A stretch of DNA of 15,354 nt from Thermoleophilaceae bacterium. Lineage in GTDB: Bacteria; Actinomycetota; Thermoleophilia; Solirubrobacterales; Thermoleophilaceae. This document shows, piece by piece, positions 1 through 6,946 of this stretch; positions within the stretch are counted from its first letter, which is position 1, and each line of letters begins with the position of its first letter. The position numbers and the translations under genes are program-made. Where the stretch lies: contig JACCUC010000032.1 in the NCBI GenBank assembly GCA_013812065.1, positions 1-15,354 of the forward strand, given 5' to 3'. The notes under the pieces are model-generated. The model ran no database searches. It was given only the letters and a program-made list of their open reading frames with translations, and was not told where the DNA came from.

Positions 1-1198
1 CGGCGCGGGCCTCGCGGAAGTCACCGATGAGCACCGCGACCGGGCGCGGCAGGAGGGCGGCGCAGACGATGACGATCAGAGCGGCGGCGGCGAGCACGGC
101 GGGCCGGCCCGGACGGCTGCTCGCTCCGCGGCGGTCGAGCGCGGCTGCGACAGCGCGCCCGAGCCAGCCGAGACCGATTCCCCCAACCACGCAGGCGAAA
201 GCCACGGGCACCGCCAGGTAGCGCGAGTTGCCCGCGTACCCGAGCTCGGTCATGAGGGCCACGAGCAAGTACCACGCGGCTCCTCCCGCGACGAGCGCGA
301 GCGTGGCGCGCGCCCTCATTCGGTCGCCCACGGCCGTGCCCAGCCACGCGCCGCGGGCTCCTGCTCGCGGGCGGCGCCTACCGGTCCCCAGGGCAGCGAG
401 TCCCGCGGCCATCACTGCCCCGACCTTGGCCGGCCAGGGCACGGTCGCATCCGCCTTGGCCAGCACCGCGAGCGCGGGGCGCTCGGCGAAGGCCGGACTG
501 AACAGGGTCGGATCCTGAGCTCGGCTGGCGGCGCGCAGCGGCTCGCCGGACCCCCACAGCTCAGGCCCGAGCCACAGGACGGGCAGAAGCGCCATCAGCC
601 CGGCCGCAAGGCTACGCAACCGCGGCTCGCGGACGAACACGTACAGCGCGTACAGGCCGAGGAACGGCCACGTCTCGGGCCGCAGCAGCCCAGCGGCGAA
701 GCCGAGCCCGAGCGCCTGGCCGCGCCGGCCCAGGAGGTGGCGTTCGACCGCCAGGAGTACCAGCGCGACCAGCAGGCCCTCGGAGTACCCGAGCGCCGAG
801 CCGCGCAGGTACCCACCGGAGAGCGCGAGCATGACCACGGCGAGGGCCCCCGCGAGCGGCCCTCCGAGCCGGCGGGCAAGCCGGAACGCGGCGACGAGCC
901 CGAGCAGAGCTCCGGCGCGTGCCACGACGAGCCACAGCTCGGGGGCGGCGTCGCCGAAGACCGAGAACGTGGTCGTGAACAGGACGGGCAGCGGCTTCCA
1001 CGAGGGCCCGAGGCGGGTGTCGAGCTCGAGCGCGGCGATCTCTCGGCCCCAGACCAGCCACGCCCAGGGATCGTAGGCCGGAGTGCTCGCAGGCAGGAGC
1101 AGCGACACCGCGGCGATGGCGAGGCAGACGAGGACCGCGACGCCGATTCCGCGTCCGTCGTATCGAGAACCACGCCCGATCCCGGGGCGAGAGAGCAC
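1..1198 (-). CDS. Polytopic membrane glycosyltransferase-like protein (GT-C type), 3' end outside window
   Basis: An open minus-strand frame runs from a GTG at 1198 through the left edge without a stop: 399 codons visible, C-terminus missing. After a short basic N-terminus, residues 18-36 form a first membrane helix. The segment YDPWAWLVWGREI (42-54) follows, which fits the first outer loop of GT-C/PMT-like lipid-linked sugar transferases, where an Asp acts in catalysis. Several further hydrophobic helices lie at about 89-105, 114-130, 140-155, 165-188, 196-212, 255-272, 298-318, 328-350 and 366-385, with LRPETWPF (172-179) and GYAGNSRYL (320-328) between them. The likely role is transfer of a sugar from a polyprenyl-phosphate donor at the membrane; family recall supports this, but the substrate is unknown. 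The start lies 25 bp after the acyl-CoA synthetase stop, so it is probably the last visible gene of that operon. No other start codon exists in frame between the synthetase and this GTG. The GGGAG just upstream is only 2 nt away, so the start is moderately sure. Confidence 0.75.
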   Translation of the reverse strand, partial: MLSRPGIGRGSRYDGRGIGVAVLVCLAIAAVSLLLPASTPAYDPWAWLVWGREIAALELDTRLGPSWKPLPVLFTTTFSVFGDAAPELWLVVARAGALLGLVAAFRLARRLGGPLAGALAVVMLALSGGYLRGSALGYSEGLLVALVLLAVERHLLGRRGQALGLGFAAGLLRPETWPFLGLYALYVFVREPRLRSLAAGLMALLPVLWLGPELWGSGEPLRAASRAQDPTLFSPAFAERPALAVLAKADATVPWPAKVGAVMAAGLAALGTGRRRPRAGARGAWLGTAVGDRMRARATLALVAGGAAWYLLVALMTELGYAGNSRYLAVPVAFACVVGGIGLGWLGRAVAAALDRRGASSRPGRPAVLAAAALIVIVCAALLPRPVAVLIGDFREARA

Positions 1199-1223
1199 AG
1201 CTCCCGATCCCGTCGCCTGATAC

Positions 1224-2732
1224 TCAGCTCGTCTTGACCGCCTCCGGTACCTCGATGTCCTTCTTGAGGATCTTGCCGGTCGGCCCCTTCGGCAGCTCGT
1301 CCTCGAACCAGATCCGGCGGGGGTACTTGTAGCCGGCGACCTGCTCCCTGACGAACTCGCGCAGGTCGTCCTCGCTCGCGTCCTGCCCGCTCTTGAGGAC
1401 CACCGCAGCGACGACCTCCTCGCCCATCTGCTCGTCGGGCACGCCCATGACCGCACACTCGGCGACCGCCTCGTGCTCGTACAGGACCTCCTCGATCTCG
1501 CGCGGGTAGACGTTGTAGCCCCCGCGGATGACCATGTCCTTCTTTCGGTCCACGATGAAGAAGAAGCCGTCCTCGTCGACGTAGGCCATGTCGCCGGTGT
1601 GAAACCAGCCGTCGACGATCGCCTCCTCGGTGGCGTCGGCGCGGTTCCAGTAGCCCTTCATGATGTTGTGGCCCTTGATGGCGATCTCGCCGACCTCGCC
1701 CCGGGCGACCTCGTTGCGATCCTCGTCGACTACCTTCATCTCGACGCCCTCGATCGGCGTGCCGATCGAGCCCTCCTTGCGCTCGCGGTCGGGATGGTTG
1801 AAGGACGCTACCGGCGAGGTCTCCGAGAGGCCGTAGCCCTCGAGCACCTTGCAGCCGAATTGCTGCTCGAAGGAGCGCATGACCTCGCCGGGCATGGCCG
1901 AGCCGCCCGACACGCACAGGCGCAGGCTCGAGAGGTCGACCTCGTCCTTGGTGTCGGAGTGGAGCATGGCCGTGTACATGGTCGGAACGCCCTCGAAGAT
2001 CGTCACCTCGTCCCGCTGGACGATCTCGAGCGCCTTGTCGGGATCGAAGCGAGGAATCAGGGTGAGGCGGGCACCGGCGGCGACCCCGCAGTTGAGCCCG
2101 CAGGTCTGGCCGAAGGAGTGGAACAGCGGCAGCGCCCCGAGCAGGGTGTCGTTCTCGTCGATCTGGATCAGCGTCTTCAGAGTGACCTCGACGTTGCGCC
2201 TGAGGTTCGAGTGGGTGAGCTCGGCGCCCTTCGGGCTGCCGGTCGTGCCGGAGGTGTAGAGGAGGACGGCGGTGTCGTCTCCCTCGACGTCGACGACGTC
2301 GTGGATCGGGTCGGCGTGCTGGACGAGGTTCTCGAACTCGCCGGGGGCGACGGCGATCAGGTCGGCGCCGGCCTCGTTCGCGCCCTCGGTCGCCTCGTCC
2401 TGGAAGCCGTGCCAGGCGAAGATGATCTTCGCGCCCGAGTCCTCGAGGTAGAACCCGACCTCACGGCCCTTGAGCAGCGGGTTGACGGGGACGACGACGC
2501 CGCCAGCGCGCAGGACGCCGTAGTAGACGAACGCGAAGTAGGGAACGTTCGGCAGCATGATCCCCACCCGATCCCCCAGCTCGAACCCGTGCTCGGCGAG
2601 CAACCCCGCTACGCGCGCCGAGCCCTCATCGAGGAACCGGTAGCTGACCTCGGCGTCGTCGAGCTTGAGGGCTATGCCGTCGCCGTGGCGCTCGGCGGTG
2701 TCGGTGAGCAGGGTGGCCAGGTTCGTTCCCAT
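1224..2732 (-). CDS. FadD-like acyl-CoA synthetase (AMP-forming)
   Basis: 502 residues, ANL superfamily. It adenylates a carboxylic acid, most likely a fatty acid, with ATP and then forms the acyl-CoA thioester. Visible motifs in order: the phosphate-binding loop TSGTTGSPKG (160-169), LPLFHSFG (201-208), GYGLSET (299-305), GWFHTGD (375-381), the hinge region DRKKDMVIRGGYNVYPREIE (395-414), and the C-terminal catalytic Lys487 in PTGKILKK. The frame is open further upstream, but I chose the ATG at 2732: it matches the family's usual N-terminus, has GGAGGA at 2743-2748 ten bases before it, and avoids overlap with the carbonic anhydrase. No signal peptide, so it is cytosolic. It sits 41 bp after the carbonic anhydrase and 25 bp before the GT-C-like gene, probably in one transcript. 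Chain-length preference cannot be read from the sequence; a medium- or long-chain fatty acid is the default guess, and an aryl or other acid is possible. Confidence 0.93.
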   Translation of the reverse strand: MGTNLATLLTDTAERHGDGIALKLDDAEVSYRFLDEGSARVAGLLAEHGFELGDRVGIMLPNVPYFAFVYYGVLRAGGVVVPVNPLLKGREVGFYLEDSGAKIIFAWHGFQDEATEGANEAGADLIAVAPGEFENLVQHADPIHDVVDVEGDDTAVLLYTSGTTGSPKGAELTHSNLRRNVEVTLKTLIQIDENDTLLGALPLFHSFGQTCGLNCGVAAGARLTLIPRFDPDKALEIVQRDEVTIFEGVPTMYTAMLHSDTKDEVDLSSLRLCVSGGSAMPGEVMRSFEQQFGCKVLEGYGLSETSPVASFNHPDRERKEGSIGTPIEGVEMKVVDEDRNEVARGEVGEIAIKGHNIMKGYWNRADATEEAIVDGWFHTGDMAYVDEDGFFFIVDRKKDMVIRGGYNVYPREIEEVLYEHEAVAECAVMGVPDEQMGEEVVAAVVLKSGQDASEDDLREFVREQVAGYKYPRRIWFEDELPKGPTGKILKKDIEVPEAVKTS

Positions 2733-2773
2733 GCGGCAGTCGTCCTCCGATTCGGTTGTGATTGGCGCGGAGG

Positions 2774-3265
2774 CTAGGTCACCTCCCGTAACCGCCCCGT
2801 CTCGACCTCGTACACGAAGCCCCGCACCGAGTCCTTCTTGGGGATGAACGGGTTCGTGGTGATCCGGGCGACCGACTGACGGACGTCCTCTTCGAGGTCG
2901 GCGAACGCCTCGGCGGGCCACTGCGGCTTGATGCCGGTCTCGTCCTGGATCTGCCGCCTGAAGTCGTCGTCGGTGAAGGTGAGCATGCCGCAGTCGGTGT
3001 GGTGGATGACCATGATCTCCTCGGTGCCCAGCAGGCGCTGCGAGATGGCCAGCGAGCGGATCTCGTCGTCGGTGATCACCCCGCCGGCGTTGCTGATCAC
3101 GTGGGCGTCGCCCTCGTTGAGCCCGAGCATGACGTAGGGGCTCAGGCGCGCGTCCATGCAGGTGACCACGGCGATCCTCTTGGCCGGCGGGATCGGCAGG
3201 CCGGCCTTGTCGAAGCCCTGGACGTAGGCCTCGTTGTTGCGGAGCAGCTCGTCGGTGGTGGAAAC
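2774..3265 (-). CDS. Beta-carbonic anhydrase (mycobacterial Rv1284-like), apparent GTT start
   Basis: 163 residues when read from a GTT codon at 3265. It interconverts CO2 and bicarbonate in the cytosol. The beta-class zinc site is complete: Cys36 in VTCMDAR, His89 and Cys92 in HHTDCG, with the Asp38-Arg40 dyad. The stretches SLAISQRLLGT and CGMLTFTDDDF closely resemble Mycobacterium tuberculosis Rv1284 as I recall it. The N-terminus read from GTT (x-STTDELLRNN) lines up residue for residue with the Rv1284 start (M-TVTDDYLANN). No ATG, GTG or TTG lies between the upstream in-frame stop (3290-3292) and the GTG at 3169. Starting at 3169 would remove 32 residues, leaving only three before the first zinc Cys. 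A strong GAGGAGG sits 5 nt before the GTT. So either GTT is used, or the base is an assembly error or variant. The gene leads the minus-strand operon and is divergent from the SBP56 gene. Confidence 0.88.
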   Translation of the reverse strand, partial: VSTTDELLRNNEAYVQGFDKAGLPIPPAKRIAVVTCMDARLSPYVMLGLNEGDAHVISNAGGVITDDEIRSLAISQRLLGTEEIMVIHHTDCGMLTFTDDDFRRQIQDETGIKPQWPAEAFADLEEDVRQSVARITTNPFIPKKDSVRGFVYEVETGRLREVT

Positions 3266-3270
3266 GGTGC

Positions 3271-3277
3271 CCTCCTC
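3271..3277 (-). promoter_or_regulatory. Shine-Dalgarno of the carbonic anhydrase gene
   Basis: GAGGAGG on the minus strand, 5 nt upstream of GTT at 3265. It is one of the strongest ribosome-binding sites in the window and fixes the expected start at a codon that is not ATG, GTG, TTG or CTG. The next possible in-frame start, a CTG at residue 7, is 23 nt away and too far for this site. Confidence 0.7.
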
Positions 3278-3292
3278 GTGGTCGGGGCTTCA

Positions 3293-3335
3293 GCGCTAAA
3301 TTATCGAATCTCGATTTGCTTTATCGGGTTTGCGG
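3293..3335. promoter_or_regulatory. AT-rich divergent control region with dyad and 20-bp-phased repeat
   Basis: The 128 bp gap between the carbonic anhydrase and SBP56 genes holds the most AT-rich patch in the window. Within it ATCGA-ATC-TCGAT (3303-3315) is a 5-bp inverted repeat with a 3-bp spacer. TTATCG occurs at 3301 and again at 3321, exactly 20 bp apart, about two helical turns. A GATAAT on the minus strand (from 3306 down) could be a -10 element for the carbonic anhydrase. I could not place a good -35 for either gene. The layout suggests a shared operator bound by a dimeric regulator; which one is unknown. Confidence 0.4.
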
Positions 3336-3393
3336 CCCATGTGCTTGCGGTAGCGCGCCCCGAGATGCCGACCAAGCCAAGGAGACGAGCCGG

Positions 3394-4755
3394 ATGACCC
3401 ACCATGAGCACGTCCACTCAGGCCCGGGCTACGCCTCCCCGGAGGAGGCGCTTCGCCAGCCGCCCGAGGAGGTCGCCTACGTCGCCTGCCTGTACGAGGG
3501 CACCGGAATCAACCAGCCCGACTTCATCGCCGTGGTCGACACGAACCCCGAGTCGGACACCTACTCGCAGATCGTCCACCGCACGCCGATGCCGAACATC
3601 GGCGACGAGCTCCACCACTACGGCTGGAACGCCTGCTCGTCGGCGTGCCACTCCGGCCTCGCGCGCGACAAGCTGATCGTCCCCGGCTTCCGCTCCTCGC
3701 GCATTCACGTCCTCGACGTGACCGATCCGCGCGAGCCCCGGCTCGAGAAGGTGATCGAGCCCGACGAGCTCACGCGGAAGACCGGCTACACGGGGCCCCA
3801 CACCGTCCACTGCATGCCCGGCGACATCGTCACGGTCTCCATGCTCGGCGACGCCGAGGGCAACTCCCCCGGCGGCTTCGCGGTGCTCGACGCGAAGGAC
3901 TTCTCGGTGCTCGGCCGCTGGGAGGACGACAGGGACGGCGTCGAGCTCATGTACGACTTCTGGTACCAGCCGCGCGCGAACACCCTGATCTCGTCCGAGT
4001 GGGCCGCCCCCAACACCTTCAAGGACGGGTTCAACCCCGCCGACGTGGCCGCGGGCAAGTACGGTCGCCAGCTCCACTTCTGGGACCTCGAGGAGAAGCG
4101 CAGGGTTCAGACGATCGACCTCGGCGACGAGGGACACATCCCGCTCGAGATCCGCTGGCAGCATGATCCCGACTCCGAGCAGGGCTTCGTCGGGGCGACG
4201 CTGTCGAGCAACATCGTGCGCTTCTCGCGTCCGAACGGAAGCTGGCAGGCCGAGAAGGTGATCGACGTCGAGAACCAGCACCTTGGCGGCTGGCCCCTCG
4301 AGGGCGGCGTGCCCGGCCTGATCACCGACCTCGTACTGGCCATGAACGACCGCGACTTGTTCTTCTCGAACTGGCTACACGGAGACCTGCGCCACTACGA
4401 CGTCTCGGACCCCGAGCGACCGGAGCTGCGATCGCAGACCTGGCTCGGCGGCCTGCTCGGCCGCGACGGCGGCCATCCGCTCGCGGAAGGGCCGCTCAAC
4501 GGCGGGCCTCAGATGCTCCAGGTCTCACTCGACGGAGAGCGCGTGTACGTGACCAACTCGCTCTACTCGACCTGGGACAACCAGTTCTATCCCGATCTGC
4601 GGGGCTGGATGACCAAGCTCGATCGCCAGGAGGACGGGTCCTACGCTGTCGACCCCCGGTTCTTTGTCGACTTCACGAAGCTCGACACGGGTCCGGCGCG
4701 TCCGCACGAGGTCCATCTGCCCGGCGGCGATTGCACGACCGAGATTTTTCCGTAG
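3394..4755 (+). CDS. SBP56 family selenium-binding protein / methanethiol oxidase
   Basis: 453 residues from the ATG at 3394, preceded by AAGGAGA (3379-3385) at 8 nt; the open frame upstream of it is not conserved-looking. It closely resembles human SELENBP1 and bacterial MtoX as I recall them. Shared segments include DELHHYGWN (71-79), YDFWYQPR, SEWAAPN, DGFNPADV, IPLEIRWQHDP, FSNWLHGDLRHYD, GGPQMLQVSLDG, SLYSTWDNQFYPDL and the C-terminal GGDC. The family forms a beta-propeller that oxidises methanethiol to H2S, formaldehyde and H2O2, with copper in characterised members. Metal-site candidates include His74, His75 and the Cys pair Cys81 and Cys85 (CSSAC, where the human protein has CSSC). 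I see no signal peptide, unlike the periplasmic MtoX proteins, so it is probably cytosolic. It is divergent from the carbonic anhydrase and convergent with the ASCH gene (17 bp gap). Family assignment is secure; the enzymatic role is inferred. Confidence 0.93.
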   Translation: MTHHEHVHSGPGYASPEEALRQPPEEVAYVACLYEGTGINQPDFIAVVDTNPESDTYSQIVHRTPMPNIGDELHHYGWNACSSACHSGLARDKLIVPGFRSSRIHVLDVTDPREPRLEKVIEPDELTRKTGYTGPHTVHCMPGDIVTVSMLGDAEGNSPGGFAVLDAKDFSVLGRWEDDRDGVELMYDFWYQPRANTLISSEWAAPNTFKDGFNPADVAAGKYGRQLHFWDLEEKRRVQTIDLGDEGHIPLEIRWQHDPDSEQGFVGATLSSNIVRFSRPNGSWQAEKVIDVENQHLGGWPLEGGVPGLITDLVLAMNDRDLFFSNWLHGDLRHYDVSDPERPELRSQTWLGGLLGRDGGHPLAEGPLNGGPQMLQVSLDGERVYVTNSLYSTWDNQFYPDLRGWMTKLDRQEDGSYAVDPRFFVDFTKLDTGPARPHEVHLPGGDCTTEIFP

Positions 4756-4772
4756 GGCGGCGGCCCGCACGA

Positions 4773-5171
4773 TCAGTTCTGCGTCGGACCCTCCGCCCAG
4801 AGCCGCTCGGCGATCTCGGACGGGCGCTCGTTGATGGCCGAGAAGCGCACCACGGTGACCTCGTCGTCGAGCTCCACCGAACGCCCGTATATCTGCTCGA
4901 GGAAATGCTGGGTCTCCTCGATGCGGCGAAACTCGGGGTTGTCGTGCTCGACGTCGCGTGGGGCGAGGTCGCGCATCCGCTTGACCTCGACGCCGTCGAT
5001 CACGGCCTCGAAGATCTTCTCCCGCGGGGAGTGCTGGAAGCCGACGGTCACGAGCACCGCCTCACCGCGCCGGTACTTGTGCGACTTGTCGCCCAAGCGG
5101 ATCGTCGCGGTCTTGCGACCCCGGCGCAGCTGGTCGGCGAAGACCGGCGAGTAGAAGTTGAGCACGTACAC
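4773..5171 (-). CDS. ASCH-domain protein
   Basis: 132 residues from a GTG at 5171, 11 bp after the Nudix stop. The N-terminus begins at the expected first strand (YVLNFYSPVFADQLRRG), followed by the ASCH signature KTATIRLGDKSHKYRRGE (20-37), whose basic and Gly-rich loop lines a proposed RNA or nucleotide-binding cleft. A helical C-terminal half follows (RRIEETQHFLEQIYGR, then TVVRFSAI). ASCH proteins are small, cytosolic and PUA-like; the E. coli relative YqfB has amidohydrolase activity on N4-acetylcytidine. Whether this one binds RNA or acts on a modified nucleoside cannot be told from sequence. A GTG two codons later (5165) is an alternative start. Its place behind a Nudix hydrolase fits a role with nucleotides, but that is inference. 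Confidence 0.85.
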   Translation of the reverse strand: MYVLNFYSPVFADQLRRGRKTATIRLGDKSHKYRRGEAVLVTVGFQHSPREKIFEAVIDGVEVKRMRDLAPRDVEHDNPEFRRIEETQHFLEQIYGRSVELDDEVTVVRFSAINERPSEIAERLWAEGPTQN

Positions 5172-5182
5172 GGCCCGGCAGC

Positions 5183-5647
5183 CTACCCGGCGTCCGCGAC
5201 GCGGCGGAGCGCGCACGCCGCGACGGCCCTCTCCCCTCGATAGGACAGGCGCTCGGGCGCGTCGGCGAGCGGCACCCACTCGGCGGCATCCACCTCGTGA
5301 TCGTGGTTGCGGACGCAGCCCGATCGGTAGCGGAAGAGGAAGAAGGAGACGATCTTGAACACCCGTGCGCCCGGGCGCCGGTACCAGTAGCGCACGTCGT
5401 CGAGCTTCTCGACGAGGACGGCGTCGAGGCCGGTCTCCTCGCGCACCTCGCGCGTCGCGGCCTCGGCGGCCGACTCGCCGGGATCGATCAACCCCTTGGG
5501 GAGGGCCAGCACCTCACCGCCCTTGAGGCGGATGCAGGCCATCCACGGGCGACCGCGGAAGCGCCGGATGACGATCCCCCCGGCGGAGAGCTCGCGCACG
5601 GTGGGCGGGGTCGCGGACACTCGCTCGGCCACGCGTGCGCCGCTCAA
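5183..5647 (-). CDS. Nudix hydrolase
   Basis: 154 residues. The Nudix box occupies residues 52-74: G52, E58, then REVREETGL (66-74), giving the full GX5EX7REUXEEXGU pattern that binds Mg2+ and positions the nucleophilic water. Upstream, SAGGIVIRR (21-29) is the first strand and LALPKG (48-52) leads into the box, the pattern of MutT-like and diadenosine-polyphosphate or nucleotide-sugar Nudix enzymes. The aromatic run DVRYWYRRPGARVFKIVSFF (84-103) may form part of the substrate pocket. The substrate cannot be named from sequence. The TTG start at 5647 overlaps the Crp stop (TTGA), suggesting translational coupling. GTG codons at 5632 and 5620 are alternatives, since no clear ribosome-binding site precedes any of them. 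Cytosolic. Confidence 0.9.
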   Translation of the reverse strand: MSGARVAERVSATPPTVRELSAGGIVIRRFRGRPWMACIRLKGGEVLALPKGLIDPGESAAEAATREVREETGLDAVLVEKLDDVRYWYRRPGARVFKIVSFFLFRYRSGCVRNHDHEVDAAEWVPLADAPERLSYRGERAVAACALRRVADAG

Positions 5648-6366
5648 AAGATGTAGCGGCGCAGCGCCTCCGGGTCGTGCACCACGATCCGCCCGCGCGC
5701 CGTCGTGACCACTCCCGCGCGCTCGAGGTCGGCGAGGAAGCGGCTTGCGCTCTCGCGCGAGGAGCCCGCGAGCTGCGCGATGTCTGCCTGGGTCGCCTCG
5801 ATGACGATCTCGTCGGCCGGGATGCGCCGGTCGCTCCCGCCGGCGTCGACCGCGGCGGCGGCCTCGGCGCGGCGCGCCTCCACCTGGGCCAGCAGCGTGG
5901 ACGCGACGCGCCCCGCCACCGGTTGGAACGACTGGCGCGCGAGATTCTCGTTCGCCGCGCGCAGCCGGCTCGCGAGCCGCGCAAGCATCTTCACGGCGAT
6001 CTCGGGGTGCTCTCGCAGCACGCGCCTGACATCGCGCTCGAGGAGGGCGAGAGTGGTCGTATCCTCGAGCGCCTCGACGGTGGCCGATCGCCCCTCGCCG
6101 TCGAACATCGAGAGCTCGCCGAACATCTCTCCCGCACTGAGCTCGGCCAGGGTGAGAATGCGGCCTCCCGAGTGCCGGCGCGTTATGCGCACGCGCCCGC
6201 TCCGGACGATGAAGCAGGTGTCGGGCCGGTCCCCCTCGCGGAAGATCACCTCGCCCGCCTCGTAGCGGCGCGGAACGGCGAGGTCGGCGACCTGGCGCAG
6301 CTCATCCGCCGACAGGCTCTCGAAGATCGGGAATCGCGCCAGCTCGGCGGTCTTCTCCTCCCCCAT
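5644..6366 (-). CDS. Crp/Fnr family transcription regulator
   Basis: 240 residues from the ATG at 6366. The N-terminal cyclic-nucleotide-binding beta-roll spans about residues 12-115. Its phosphate-binding cassette MFGELSMFDGEGRSATVEA (81-99) keeps Glu84, Arg93 and Ser94, the positions that contact cAMP in E. coli CRP, so nucleotide binding is plausible. The long dimerisation helix lies at about 118-165 and the helix-turn-helix TQADIAQLAGSSRESASRFLADLE at 192-215 with the recognition-helix SRESASR. There is no Cys cluster, so an Fnr-type iron-sulfur sensor is unlikely. An Ala-rich insertion (about 164-183) sits between the helix and the DNA-binding domain. It resembles mycobacterial CRP (Rv3676) in layout. 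In-frame ATG 6387 is an alternative start; neither has a strong ribosome-binding site. First gene of the Crp-Nudix-ASCH operon. Confidence 0.92.
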   Translation of the reverse strand: MGEEKTAELARFPIFESLSADELRQVADLAVPRRYEAGEVIFREGDRPDTCFIVRSGRVRITRRHSGGRILTLAELSAGEMFGELSMFDGEGRSATVEALEDTTTLALLERDVRRVLREHPEIAVKMLARLASRLRAANENLARQSFQPVAGRVASTLLAQVEARRAEAAAAVDAGGSDRRIPADEIVIEATQADIAQLAGSSRESASRFLADLERAGVVTTARGRIVVHDPEALRRYIF

Positions 6367-6385
6367 AGACGTCACGGATCCGATC

Positions 6386-6400
6386 ATCGCAGGCTGCGAT
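6386..6400. promoter_or_regulatory. Inverted repeat upstream of the Crp gene
   Basis: ATCGCA-GGC-TGCGAT is a perfect 6-bp inverted repeat with a 3-bp spacer, 19 bp before the chosen Crp start and about 65 bp before ridA. It is not the TGTGA-N6-TCACA CRP consensus. It could be an autoregulatory operator for the divergent crp/ridA pair; in so GC-rich a genome a short palindrome can also arise by chance. Confidence 0.3.
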
Positions 6401-6450
6401 CCGCACGGCACCGGGATGAGGAGACGAGCGATGGACCGCTGCCGCACCGG

Positions 6451-6456
6451 TATGTT
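6451..6456 (+). promoter_or_regulatory. Possible -10 hexamer of ridA (leaderless type)
   Basis: TATGTT fits the actinobacterial TAnnnT -10 pattern and ends 8 nt before the ridA ATG, which has no Shine-Dalgarno sequence. Transcription would begin at or within about 2 nt of the start codon. No convincing -35 is visible. Confidence 0.35.
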
Positions 6457-6464
6457 GCTCGGCG

Positions 6465-6869
6465 ATGTCGCACCAGCGCCACGTCGTCGAGGCCGCCGGC
6501 GTCCCCGCGCCGATCGGCCCGTACTCCCATGGGATCGTGGCCGGCGGGCTCCTGTTCTGCTCGGGGCAGCTCGGGCTCGACCCCGCGACCGGCGAGCTCG
6601 TCGACGGCGGCGCCGCCGAGCAGGCGACGGCCTGCCTGCGCAACCTCGCCGAGGTCTGCCGCGCGGCGGGTTCGCAGCTCGAGGACGCGGTGCGCCTGAC
6701 CGTTTACCTCGCCGATCTCGCCGGCGACGCGCCCGCCGTCAACGACGTCTACGCATCGTTCTTCTCGGAGGTCGCGACCGAGCTTCCGGCACGGGCTGCG
6801 GTCGGGGTGGCGGCGCTCCCGCTCGGAGCGCGGGTCGAGATCGACGCGGTTGTCGCGCTGCCCGGCTGA
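6465..6869 (+). CDS. ridA: RidA family reactive enamine/imine deaminase
   Basis: 134 residues, the usual length for the YjgF/YER057c/UK114 family. RidA hydrolyses reactive 2-aminoacrylate and related enamines made by PLP enzymes such as threonine/serine dehydratase, releasing ammonia and a keto acid and protecting other PLP enzymes. The active-site pieces are present: PIGPYSHG (16-23) with Tyr20, FCSGQLGLDP (31-40), the key Arg110 in ELPARAAVGVAALP (equivalent to Arg105 in E. coli RidA), and Glu125 in GARVEIDAVV. The protein should be a cytosolic trimer. The frame offers no earlier in-frame start, and the ATG lacks a ribosome-binding site but follows a TAnnnT hexamer by 8 nt, so a leaderless message is plausible. 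It is divergent from the Crp gene and convergent with nei. Confidence 0.93.
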   Translation: MSHQRHVVEAAGVPAPIGPYSHGIVAGGLLFCSGQLGLDPATGELVDGGAAEQATACLRNLAEVCRAAGSQLEDAVRLTVYLADLAGDAPAVNDVYASFFSEVATELPARAAVGVAALPLGARVEIDAVVALPG

Positions 6870-6930
6870 GTCCCGCAGCGGGCGGGCAGAGGTTCTGGGG
6901 ATACGTCGAGGAATCAGTGGTGTGGCAGGC

Positions 6931-6946
6931 CCAGCGTCAGCGCTGG
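6931..6946. terminator. Hairpin between convergent ridA and nei
   Basis: CCAGCG-TCAG-CGCTGG gives a 6-bp stem with a 4-nt loop, and the loop contains the nei stop codon. It could slow polymerase from either side of this convergent pair. There is no U-run, so it is a weak intrinsic-terminator candidate. Confidence 0.3.

Noticed and set aside
595..1917. Minus-strand open frame of 440 codons overlapping the synthetase and the GT-C-like gene
   Set aside because: It reads out of frame through both genes and gives Arg/Gly/Ser-rich sequence; the true frames show motifs and membrane helices.
1473..2777. Long plus-strand open frame (434 codons) opposite the acyl-CoA synthetase
   Set aside because: The composition is Asp/Val/Leu/Arg-rich as expected from the antisense of a GC-rich gene; there are no motifs, and the opposite strand carries a complete ANL enzyme.
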